Shown: positions 1 through 5,992 of the stretch, one piece after another
Layout of the letters: every line of letters starts with the position of its first letter
Numbering within the stretch: position 1 is the first letter of the stretch
Assembly (NCBI GenBank): GCA_023430315.1
Contig: JAEZAW010000316.1
Location: forward strand, 1-22,516
Length of the DNA stretch: 22,516 nucleotides
Direction of reading: 5' to 3'
Origin: Pseudomonadota bacterium
GTDB lineage: Bacteria > Pseudomonadota > Alphaproteobacteria > Rhizobiales > Hyphomicrobiaceae
Notes under the pieces: generated by a model
What the model saw: only the letters and a program-made list of their open reading frames with translations
Told to the model about the DNA's origin: nothing
Database searches by the model: none
Position numbers and translations under genes: made by a program

Positions 1-118
1 TTTTAGATCCGTTAACGATACCTTACCCGGCCGGGGAGAACCCCCGGCACGGCCCGCCCCCCGGCCACCTCCCCTCCCTTCGAAAGACGTTTGCTCGTCC
101 TGCGCTCGCTGTGCCCCG

Positions 119-138
119 GCAATCGGCCTTCCGATTGC
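119..138. repeat. Perfect inverted repeat, stem-loop
   Basis: GCAATCGG at 119-126 and its exact complement CCGATTGC at 131-138 enclose a CCTT loop. There is no run of T on either side, so it is not a standard intrinsic terminator. It lies just left of the first 27-bp repeat. Confidence 0.55.
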
Positions 139-164
139 GAAGGGCGAGCGCAAGGCTTCAAGCT

Positions 165-307
165 GTCACGTAGCAATTGATCCGTACCCGCCCTTTCGGC
201 TCGGAAGACCAAGCGCGCTCTGCGAGTCACGTAGACTTAGTTGTATATACAGATAGCGAGTGCGGAGCGCGTTTAAACGGGTCACGAAGCAAATCATCCG
301 TATACAT
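165..307 (+). repeat. Three direct copies of a 27-bp bipartite repeat (iteron-like)
   Basis: Copies start at 165, 226 and 281. Each begins GTCACG(T/A)AG, and the copies at 226 and 281 carry TATACA exactly at repeat positions 21-26 (the copy at 165 keeps only the TA of this block). The copies at 165 and 281 match at 19 of their first 22 bases. Start-to-start spacings are 61 and 55 bp. Such spaced repeats are typical of iterons bound by a replication initiator or of recombinase/excisionase arm sites. The binding protein is unknown. Confidence 0.6.
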
Positions 308-331
308 ATCTTCCGATAGCTGATCCGATTA

Positions 332-378
332 AGGCCCATTAACCGGGTATGCAAAATTAGGGCAGCTAAAATGGGCCT
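332..378. repeat. Inverted repeat with 9-bp arms
   Basis: AGGCCCATT at 332-340 is repeated as AATGGGCCT at 370-378, a perfect 9-bp inverted repeat separated by 29 bases of A+T-rich sequence. No T run follows. It sits directly right of the 27-bp repeat cluster and could extrude as a hairpin or act as a paired protein-binding site. Confidence 0.5.
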
Positions 379-600
379 AACTCGCTGATATCTAAGTTAA
401 TTCCCGTTAATCGTGCGCGCATAACACCATAATATGGAACTATACATAGATCGAAATCGCAACCTCTCGGCGAATGGCCGATTTTCCCATGCATTTTCAG
501 CGTACTTAGCCCCTTCGAGCGGTAAGCATTCGGAAAGTCTATGCGTATACTGACGATTAGCCCGGTGAACGCTTTGAGCCCGCTTCCTGCTCATTCATCA

Positions 601-627
601 TTGTATATGCATCCATCGCTACGTGAC
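601..627 (-). repeat. Inverted fourth copy of the 27-bp bipartite repeat
   Basis: Read on the minus strand, this stretch begins GTCACGTAGC at 627 and has TATACA at repeat positions 21-26, the same register as the copies at 226 and 281. It faces the three direct copies across roughly 300 bp of A+T-rich sequence that includes the 332-378 inverted repeat. Confidence 0.55.
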
Positions 628-703
628 TCCCCGAAAGCTCGCTGGGCGAGCAATGCGCGCCGCGGAAGGCCCCTATGAATCCTATAGGAGTCACCTATCG
701 GGT

Positions 704-718
704 GGCGCGAATCGCGCC
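704..718. repeat. Perfect 7-bp inverted repeat
   Basis: GGCGCGA and TCGCGCC flank a single central A. A second short hairpin, GCTCGC-TGG-GCGAGC, lies at 637-651. Neither is followed by a T run. Together they add to the density of dyads in this gene-free region. Confidence 0.4.
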
Positions 719-926
719 CTGTGGGCGCCCCCAAATGAGCGAAAAGTCTCGCGCGTAAGGGGTTAGACAAAATCGCCAAATTAACCACTCCCAAGACCCC
801 AACCGAGGCCACCAGCCCTCGCCCTTAACCATTCCGTCCCTCGGAGGCGCCCATTGATTCTAAAGGGAAATCCGCCCCACGCTCTTCAGGATCAAGAGTA
901 TCCTTCTTACAAGATCTTGAAGTGCG

Positions 927-2825
927 TCAGCCGTCCCGCCGGACCACATACGTATCGACCCGTGCCCTCCCCCGCTTGAACCGCTCCCCCCGCTCAAGGG
1001 CGAGGCCGTGCTTCCCCCGCAAGATCCGCTTCACGTCCTCATCCTTCGCCAGGAACCGGAAGGCCATGGCGGGACTGAATTCGGGAGACAGGTCGCGCGC
1101 CTCAAAGCTGACCGTCTGCGCGTCACCCAGGCGCTTGGCGAGGGCATCCGCGAAGCGCTCGCGGTTATCCGTCTTGCGCCGGCTGTTGCGCGCCTCAAAG
1201 CCGAATGGCTCCCACTCCCGAATGGTCGCGCCGGGGAAGCAGTGCTGGACCATCTCGACCGGAATGGACATCTGGCCGCCTGTCGAGAAGATCATCCACG
1301 CCGTCAGCCCATCCGGACACTGGTCACTAATGAGGTAGCGGACGGCGATGCGGCCGACCGCTTGCAGGATGTTGTGCCCGGCCTCCCTTTGATGCCCTGC
1401 CCTGACGTCTACCTCGCTCAATCCATCCTCGACATCCATGCGGCCAGCCGCCTTCAGCATCGCGACTGTGGCCGCGACGGGGGTTTGCAGGATGCCGACA
1501 AGCACGATGTGCTTGCACCTTCGATAGTCGTTGGTCGCTTCGTGCCTTCCCCACGTGAGGAAGTAAGCGCGCGCATTCTGCTCCGGCGTGAGCAGATCGC
1601 GGATGCCCGGTGTCTTCTCCCCATCCTTCTTCCCCGTCTTGCCCGGCTTGTCTTCCTCCAGGCGCTCCATGTTCTGAAAGGGCTTGGAAGGCTTGCGGAC
1701 GATGAACAGCACCTCGTCATTCGCGGGGACGCGGGAGAAGACGGAAGCGGCGGCCTGCGCGAGAGTCAGTCGAACAGCATTGTTGAAATGCGTGCCTGTT
1801 CCGGATTTGTGATCCCAATGGTGGATGGTGAGGCCCTCGTAACGCTTCTCCCCGCTCTCAAGGTGGACGATCTTGCCGCGACCGCGATCCCAATAAGGAT
1901 AGAGACCGCGCAGCTCGCCGCTCGCGTCGGTGATGAGGAAAGGGGCGAAGTCATCGGGCAGCACTTCGGCGTAATGCAGGACGGCATTCCCTTTGTGATC
2001 GGCGCGTACGGCGAGCCCCTGCTCTTGCTGCTCTAAGAGTGTTTCGAGAGGGGAGCCATCATCGAAAGCGCCGCCCTTCGCGAGCAGCCGCGTGTGCAGC
2101 ATGTATTCGGGCTTGTCGAACCAGGGGACTACGGTAGACGCGCCGGCCCTCAAACCGCGTCGCCACGTCTCGATAAGATCGGCTGCCGTCTTTAGTTTGG
2201 CGTCGCGCAGTTGCTTGACCGCATTCTCAATGTCGCCATTGAGCAAGACAAATGGTTTCGCGGGGATGATTGACTCATCCCAGACGCGGACGCGGCGCGG
2301 CGCATCGCGATAGAGCCATAGCTCATCGAGAGATGCGGAGGCGTGAACATCGCGGCGCTTCGCGACAACGGAGAGCAGCTTCGCCTGAGTAGCGATGACG
2401 ATGCGCGCCTCATTGGGCGCGACGCCGACAAGCGTATGCAGGTCATCCTTCTCGGATTTGTTGCCGATCTGCACGCTGATATCGGATGCGGGAATGCCTG
2501 CAGCCGTCAGCTTTTCATGGAAGTACCTGACTTGCTCGCGTTGGCGAAGGAAGACGACAATCCCGCACTCGCGGTAGCGGTCGTCCCGCATAAGCTCGAC
2601 GATCGAAGCGCGGATGGTCACCGACTTTCCGAGGCCGGTCGGCGCGCTGCTGAGATAGGTGACGCGCTCAGCGGAGCCGGATGCCATCGTCTCGATTGTG
2701 GTGGCGATAGCGGAGAGCGCTGTCCAGTTGCGCGGGGAAGGGCGATTGCCCCATCCCTGGTACTTCTCATCAACCGCGCTCAGAACACGCGATACGAAGG
2801 GACTGTGGCGGGTGCGGTCACTCAT
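927..2825 (-). CDS. SF2-type DEAD/DEAH-like helicase/ATPase of the element
   Basis: A 632-aa protein with superfamily 2 helicase hallmarks: Walker A APTGLGKS at residues 61-68, a motif Ic-like stretch (IVIATQAKL) near 142-150, the DExx box WDES at 182-185, and a motif VI-like QAVGRIAVR at 488-496. The last 130 residues are basic and could bind DNA. I infer a replication or DNA-processing role, since it is the last and largest gene of the leftward early-type operon. Start: ATG at 2825, one base after the stop of the upstream gene and preceded by AGGTG at good spacing. An in-frame ATG at 2840 is possible but less well placed. The two-domain spacing is unusual for well-known helicase families, and I cannot name a close relative. 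A restriction-type or defence helicase is an alternative, less likely given the setting. Confidence 0.75.
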   Translation of the reverse strand: MSDRTRHSPFVSRVLSAVDEKYQGWGNRPSPRNWTALSAIATTIETMASGSAERVTYLSSAPTGLGKSVTIRASIVELMRDDRYRECGIVVFLRQREQVRYFHEKLTAAGIPASDISVQIGNKSEKDDLHTLVGVAPNEARIVIATQAKLLSVVAKRRDVHASASLDELWLYRDAPRRVRVWDESIIPAKPFVLLNGDIENAVKQLRDAKLKTAADLIETWRRGLRAGASTVVPWFDKPEYMLHTRLLAKGGAFDDGSPLETLLEQQEQGLAVRADHKGNAVLHYAEVLPDDFAPFLITDASGELRGLYPYWDRGRGKIVHLESGEKRYEGLTIHHWDHKSGTGTHFNNAVRLTLAQAAASVFSRVPANDEVLFIVRKPSKPFQNMERLEEDKPGKTGKKDGEKTPGIRDLLTPEQNARAYFLTWGRHEATNDYRRCKHIVLVGILQTPVAATVAMLKAAGRMDVEDGLSEVDVRAGHQREAGHNILQAVGRIAVRYLISDQCPDGLTAWMIFSTGGQMSIPVEMVQHCFPGATIREWEPFGFEARNSRRKTDNRERFADALAKRLGDAQTVSFEARDLSPEFSPAMAFRFLAKDEDVKRILRGKHGLALERGERFKRGRARVDTYVVRRDG

Positions 2826-2826
2826 C

Positions 2827-3180
2827 TTAGCACCTACCATTCATGGCGAGCGCACCCTTAAGTGCGAGAGCCCTGTCCGAATCTGCTGGAACGAATTTCA
2901 TTCGCTCTTTCAGCAGCCACGTGCGAACAGCGCACTCCATTTTTTCTGTCGCCATGCCGTGCGGAAATTCCATCACGGTCTCGGCGTATGTGACTTCAAA
3001 AAAGTCGCGTGTTGGCTTCTTGTTTGCTGGCTGCGCAACCTCTGCGCGGAACACAGCCGCATGGGCATCCGCCTTTGCGTTCCTTAGCTCGCGTGCGGCA
3101 GGGGTTTCGGGTTGGATGACCCAGAGAACCCACCCGATCAGGAGCATGAGGATTAGAGCCAAAGTCATTGCAAGCTTCAT
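2827..3180 (-). CDS. Small membrane-anchored protein of unknown function
   Basis: A 117-aa protein with a strongly hydrophobic N-terminus (about residues 4-22, ending in IGWVLWVIQ), so it is likely a single-pass membrane or exported protein with its C-terminal part outside the cytoplasm. The rest is hydrophilic and mixed alpha/beta in character, with two cysteines near the C-terminal half. No family is recognised. The ribosome binding site GAGAGGG lies 7 bases before the ATG. It is the third gene of the leftward operon, and its stop lies one base from the helicase start, so the two are probably translationally coupled. A link to lysis, superinfection exclusion or host membrane modification would be a guess only. 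Confidence 0.6.
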   Translation of the reverse strand: MKLAMTLALILMLLIGWVLWVIQPETPAARELRNAKADAHAAVFRAEVAQPANKKPTRDFFEVTYAETVMEFPHGMATEKMECAVRTWLLKERMKFVPADSDRALALKGALAMNGRC

Positions 3181-3187
3181 GGGAAGT

Positions 3188-3534
3188 CCCTCTCAGATTG
3201 GGTTGGTTTAGTGGGCGGGTCTGTCGTTTGTGTCGAGAAAAGCGCGGAGAATGGCCACCGCATCTTGCAGGCCGGCTTTCTTTCGGCCGTTGGTCACGTA
3301 AGGCAGGATGCTCTCGCAATATTCGAGCGTGCGCTCAGGATGTAGGTGCCCGCAAAGTACCCAGCTATAGATCTCGCTGCCCTCAAACTCATGCGTGAGG
3401 ATGCCGGTCGATGATGGGGTTATCGCTTCCATCTTTTCGACCCTGCTGCGGTCACGAGTCGTGATGACGATGTTTGGAAGGTCCGCGGCGGTTTCGATGG
3501 TGACTTTGGTCATCTCATAGCCCTCTCAGATTGG
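3188..3534 (-). repeat. Duplicated intergenic linker containing the ribosome binding site
   Basis: The 14-base string CCCTCTCAGATTGG occurs at 3188-3201 and 3521-3534. On the minus strand each copy lies between the TAA stop of one gene and the ATG of the next and supplies the GAGAGGG ribosome binding site. The shared block extends towards the upstream stop codon, with a 5-base insertion in the 3188 copy. The coordinates span both copies and the gene between them. Confidence 0.55.
3208..3513 (-). CDS. Small hypothetical protein of the leftward operon
   Basis: A 101-aa soluble, mildly acidic protein with no recognised domain. The N-terminal half alternates short hydrophobic strands (ITTRDRSRV, SEIYSWVLCGHLHP) in a way that suggests a small alpha/beta fold. 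The C-terminal half looks helical. The start ATG at 3513 has a GAGAGGG ribosome binding site in the duplicated linker. It lies between the AlpA-like gene and the small membrane protein, with the same orientation and tight spacing, so it is probably co-transcribed with the helicase. It may be an accessory early protein of the element. This placement is the only clue to function. Confidence 0.6.
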   Translation of the reverse strand: MTKVTIETAADLPNIVITTRDRSRVEKMEAITPSSTGILTHEFEGSEIYSWVLCGHLHPERTLEYCESILPYVTNGRKKAGLQDAVAILRAFLDTNDRPAH

Positions 3535-3535
3535 T

Positions 3536-3820
3536 TTAGCCGGTGGCAGTGGTGGCGGGCTTGCGGCCGCGTCCGTCAGGGCGAGGCGGCCAGCGCTCTG
3601 GCGAGCGCAGATGGGGCTTGCCCAGCCGCTGCCGGTCCGCGTCCCTGCGGGCCTCCCAGGCGTCCCAGGCGGCGAGCGTGATGAACAGGTGGTTCGAGCG
3701 GCGGACCATCTGGGGGGCGCGGCCGTCCTTCGCCCAATACTGCGTAAGGACATTCCGCGAGATCCCGACATCAGCGCAGAACTTGGCAATCGGGATCAGG
3801 TCTTCGGGTGGCTTGGTCAT
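3536..3820 (-). CDS. AlpA/excisionase-like helix-turn-helix DNA-binding protein
   Basis: A 94-aa protein whose first 60 residues resemble the MerR-superfamily winged helix of AlpA regulators and excisionases: a helix-turn-helix at about residues 9-30 (IPIAKFCADVGISRNVLTQYW without its ends), then a basic wing (PQMVRRSNHLFI) and the helix AAWDAWEARR. The C-terminal tail is rich in Arg and Pro and is probably disordered. It is the first gene of the leftward operon, directly below the best promoter in the element, which suits a regulator or excision factor controlling the divergent region and the integrase. Start: ATG at 3820 with GAGAAAG before it; an in-frame GTG at 3832 is the alternative. 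The family call rests on pattern, not on alignment. Confidence 0.65.
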   Translation of the reverse strand: MTKPPEDLIPIAKFCADVGISRNVLTQYWAKDGRAPQMVRRSNHLFITLAAWDAWEARRDADRQRLGKPHLRSPERWPPRPDGRGRKPATTATG

Positions 3821-3844
3821 TGGCTTTCTCACAGTATGCGGATT

Positions 3845-3868
3845 AAAGGCGCCGAATCGGCGTCCTTT
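3845..3868 (-). other. Leader hairpin upstream of the HTH gene
   Basis: AAAGG at 3845-3849 and CCTTT at 3864-3868 enclose CGCCG-AAT-CGGCG, giving a 10-bp stem with one bulged base. It lies between the promoter at 3880-3908 and the ATG at 3820, so it would form in the 5' leader of the leftward transcript. On the plus strand it ends CCTTTTG and could also stop transcription entering from the left. An attenuator role, as in P4-type satellites, is speculation. Confidence 0.45.
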
Positions 3869-3879
3869 TGATGCCTCTA

Positions 3880-3908
3880 TATATAGACTTTAAACGCTCT
3901 AAATTCAA
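3880..3908 (-). promoter_or_regulatory. Sigma70-type promoter of the leftward operon
   Basis: On the minus strand TTGAAT (3908-3903) is followed after exactly 17 bases by TATATA (3885-3880). Both boxes and the spacing are close to consensus. The start of transcription would fall near 3873, giving a short leader that contains the 3845-3868 hairpin before the HTH gene. Confidence 0.6.
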
Positions 3909-3956
3909 CGTATTACTATGAACACCGTTTGCGGAATGTCCGTCTAGAGTCCATAT

Positions 3957-3972
3957 TCGCGTTTAAACGCGA
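3957..3972. promoter_or_regulatory. 16-bp perfect palindrome, candidate operator
   Basis: TCGCGTTTAAACGCGA is a perfect 16-bp palindrome between the divergent operons, 17 bp before the first rightward start codon. A weak rightward promoter (TTGCGG at 3929-3934, then CATATT at 3952-3957 after 17 bases) would place the palindrome over its transcription start, suiting repression. The 12-base core CGCGTTTAAACG recurs at 268-279, just before the third 27-bp repeat. A regulator such as the AlpA-like protein could bind here, but that pairing is inference. Confidence 0.5.
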
Positions 3973-3988
3973 TCAGCCGAGCTTCCGA

Positions 3989-4321
3989 ATGTCCCGAAGA
4001 AACCGCAGACCACCTGGTCCCCGTTGGCAGCATCCGAACCCGAATCGGGTCCGCCGGCGCGAGGCACAGAACGCGCTGGGGCAGCGCTCCGGCCCTGACG
4101 TTGCTGGTCACTCTCAGGCACCGTCCGAGACGCCCCAGCGCGGTTCGCCGCCTGCAAGGGATCTAACCAGCCAGCAGGTCGCGGACGTCGGTTTCCGGCT
4201 CTCTTGCCTCGATCGCGATCTCGCGGAGCTGACCGAGCTCACCCTCTCAATTGCGGCTGTGCTTTCCGCCTACCGCGCACAGCTCGCAGCCATCATTCCT
4301 GGAGACACGCCCCATGGGTAA
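3989..4321 (+). CDS. Small basic hypothetical protein, first gene of the rightward operon
   Basis: A 110-aa protein in two parts. Residues 1-75 are highly basic and proline-rich, and probably disordered. Residues 76-110 form a likely amphipathic helix (VADVGFRLSCLDRDLAELT and following). No family is recognised. I chose the ATG at 3989; a longer TTG start at 3931 region would run through the palindrome and looks less natural. The ribosome binding site is weak. Its end overlaps the next gene by 8 bases, as expected for an operon. The disordered N-terminal half leaves the coding call less certain than for the following genes; only the overlap and helical end support it. Confidence 0.5.
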   Translation: MSRRNRRPPGPRWQHPNPNRVRRREAQNALGQRSGPDVAGHSQAPSETPQRGSPPARDLTSQQVADVGFRLSCLDRDLAELTELTLSIAAVLSAYRAQLAAIIPGDTPHG

Positions 4322-4820
4322 GAAGACCGACCCTCTCGCGAACGAGTTTGGAACGCACGATTGGTTCAGCGAAGTCGCCGATGAGGCGAACAAGCTCAAG
4401 GCAAGGCAGCTGGCATTTGGCGAGATCGAGCGCCGTTTGAACGTGGGCGATCTGGCCCCGCTGAACGGCCGCGCCCGCATCGAGAACGATTGGCTAGCCC
4501 CAGATCCCGAATTCTTCGGCAACACGCAGTCGAGCCACCCGCTTACGGAGCCCGAGAGGCAGACTCTGCGAGCCGAATATCAACAGGAGGTCGACCGCGT
4601 GCTCTCCGGCGGCACGCCCGCCCCTTCGCAGCAGAGAGGCGAGGAGCAGGCAGAACAGATGCTGCGCGAGTTTGCCGCTAAGTACCCGGCGCTCGCGCGC
4701 GATCCCGATCGCCTTGAGCAGGCTGCCCGCATCGTGGTCGAGCAGGGCGGGTACGACCCGAGCGACCGGCCGGCCTTCTATGCCCGAGTGGCGAGCGAGA
4801 TGAAAAATGTCCCGCGCTAA
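4314..4820 (+). CDS. Hypothetical phage-type protein, mostly helical
   Basis: A 168-aa acidic, helix-rich protein. The ATG at 4314 is well placed behind GGAGAC at 4301-4306. The C-terminal 55 residues look like a compact helical domain (EEQAEQMLREFAAKYPAL, then ARIVVEQGGYDPSD). Charge, length and position resemble small accessory or scaffold-like phage proteins, but I recognise no family. It overlaps the upstream gene by 8 bases and the downstream gene by 14, so it is probably translated in a coupled series. A role in assembling the ejection-type proteins encoded further down the operon is possible but unproven. Confidence 0.65.
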   Translation: MGKKTDPLANEFGTHDWFSEVADEANKLKARQLAFGEIERRLNVGDLAPLNGRARIENDWLAPDPEFFGNTQSSHPLTEPERQTLRAEYQQEVDRVLSGGTPAPSQQRGEEQAEQMLREFAAKYPALARDPDRLEQAARIVVEQGGYDPSDRPAFYARVASEMKNVPR

Positions 4821-5253
4821 GCCCGCACTGAAAACGAAATCGCGCAAGCAAGCTGAGGAGCGGCAATCGTTCCAAAAAGCGGCCGCGCGCATCGCAGCTG
4901 AGAACGGGCAGAACCCGCTGCGCCGAAAGCTCGCGCTCATGCCGAAGCTGATCTCCGGCAAGATAGTGCTAACCGATGGCACGCCTCGCGACGTGCAGCC
5001 AGCCGAAGCATACGGCTTCTATGTTGCTCGATACTCAGCTGGCGAACACTGGGTGCTTAATGACGACTTCCAGCCCGTCCGCCTCGCCCATTGGAAAGAG
5101 GTGCGGAATGCGGGCTTCGGCCCCCCTTTCGAGCGCACGCCGATCCAGCAGCAGATCGCTTCCCGCTACGCCGACAAGCTCGAACAAAAGGACCGTGAGC
5201 GCCGCGCACGCCGCGCGACTTCCCGCAACACGCAACTCAATCAGAGGGTCTAA
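4807..5253 (+). CDS. Basic hypothetical protein
   Basis: A 148-aa protein with lysine/arginine-rich ends (KTKSRKQAEE near the start, DRERRARRATSR near the end) and a central globular part with several aromatic residues (AYGFYVARYSAGEHWVLNDD region, about residues 65-90). Basic ends on a small folded core suit nucleic-acid binding, but no family is recognised. It starts inside the end of the preceding gene (14-base overlap) and stops two bases before the resolvase-like gene, so it belongs to the same transcript. Confidence 0.6.
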   Translation: MSRAKPALKTKSRKQAEERQSFQKAAARIAAENGQNPLRRKLALMPKLISGKIVLTDGTPRDVQPAEAYGFYVARYSAGEHWVLNDDFQPVRLAHWKEVRNAGFGPPFERTPIQQQIASRYADKLEQKDRERRARRATSRNTQLNQRV

Positions 5254-5255
5254 CC

Positions 5256-5939
5256 ATGACGGTACACGCATACGCTCTATCCTCTGGTGAGGATTTCAAG
5301 AGTCGCGAAGCGCAGCGCGAAATGCTCACCAGCTTCTCCCAGCGAAAAGGGTTTGGCCCGCTGGATAATCAGTCGATCCACTTCGAGTCTGAGCGGGCCA
5401 CGACGCCGCTCGACAATCGAAGCGTCTTCACGGAGCTTTCCCGCTACCTCAGGCAGGGCGATATCTTGCTTCTCCCCCGGTTCGATAGTGCCCTTGTCCC
5501 CGGCAAGACTGCAGGGCAATTCCTCCGCGTGGCTGCGGCGCGGGGCATCCGAATCTACATTGCTGAGCTGGATATCGAAGCGACTGCGCTTATCCCTCTC
5601 TTCGACGCCATCTTCGCCGCTTCCGCACTGCTCGAAGCCGAAATCGCCAATCGCGAGCGGGCGCTCGTCAACGAAGCCGAGCTGCACGCAGAACTTCTCC
5701 TGGACTACGGAATGCGTGCGGTTCGGCACGCCTCCGAGAAGTTGGCGAAGGCCGATATCGGCGGCGCCATTCGCGATGCACTGCTTGAGGCGAGCGCGGA
5801 AGCAGCTGAGCGCAAGGCCGCGAAAGACGAGAGCCGCAGCAGCACCTTCAGCATGATCACGCCGGCCGGCCGAAAGAAGCTGGCCCGAACCCATCCCGAA
5901 TTGTTCGCCAGCCTACAGCGGGCAGCAATGAGGGAGTGA
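5256..5939 (+). CDS. Serine-recombinase-like protein lacking catalytic arginines
   Basis: A 227-aa protein whose first 135 residues follow the resolvase/invertase catalytic domain: YALSSGED (6-13) aligns with the YARVSTxx start, SREAQREMLTSFSQRKGF with the next helix, RQGDILLLPRFDSAL (66-80) with the GDxLxVxKLDRL strand, ARGIRIYIAE with the following strand, and LFDAIFAASALLEAEIANRE (115-134) with the long E helix. The nucleophile position keeps Ser10, and Arg55 could match the conserved Arg45 of gamma-delta resolvase. The Arg8 equivalent is Leu8, and the Arg68 and Arg71 equivalents are Ser78 and Val81. No C-terminal DNA-binding domain is recognised; the last 90 residues are helical and charged. 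It is therefore probably not an active recombinase and may have a structural or binding role. Start ATG is two bases after the preceding stop. Confidence 0.6.
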   Translation: MTVHAYALSSGEDFKSREAQREMLTSFSQRKGFGPLDNQSIHFESERATTPLDNRSVFTELSRYLRQGDILLLPRFDSALVPGKTAGQFLRVAAARGIRIYIAELDIEATALIPLFDAIFAASALLEAEIANRERALVNEAELHAELLLDYGMRAVRHASEKLAKADIGGAIRDALLEASAEAAERKAAKDESRSSTFSMITPAGRKKLARTHPELFASLQRAAMRE

Positions 5940-5992
5940 GACCGCGCCCTTCGGGCGCCAGAAGTGAGGGGACCAGCAAGTAGGAGTCACTT

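Larger units (their letters stand above)
1..926. other. Gene-free region with repeats and stem-loops
   Basis: About 0.9 kb downstream of the leftward helicase operon with no ORF that looks like a real gene: the short minus-strand ORFs are low-complexity and lack good ribosome binding sites. The part from about 230 to 620 is clearly richer in A+T than the neighbouring genes. It holds four copies of a 27-bp bipartite repeat and several perfect inverted repeats, described separately. This mixture is seen in replication origins, packaging sites and recombination regions of mobile elements. Which applies here cannot be told from sequence alone. Confidence 0.6.

Noticed and set aside
680..700. Resemblance of TAGGAGTCACCTAT (684 region) and TAGGAGTCACTTAT (5981 region) to T7-type phage promoters
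   Set aside because: The 5981 copy is simply the ribosome binding site of the 5993 gene, matches to the T7 consensus are partial, and no single-subunit RNA polymerase gene is in view.
12..812. Four short minus-strand ORFs in the left region
   Set aside because: Low-complexity products, poor or absent ribosome binding sites, and overlap with repeats. I treat the region as non-coding.
922..2861. Long plus-strand readings of up to 342 codons
   Set aside because: They lie opposite the helicase gene, which has clear motifs. They are antisense frames caused by high GC.
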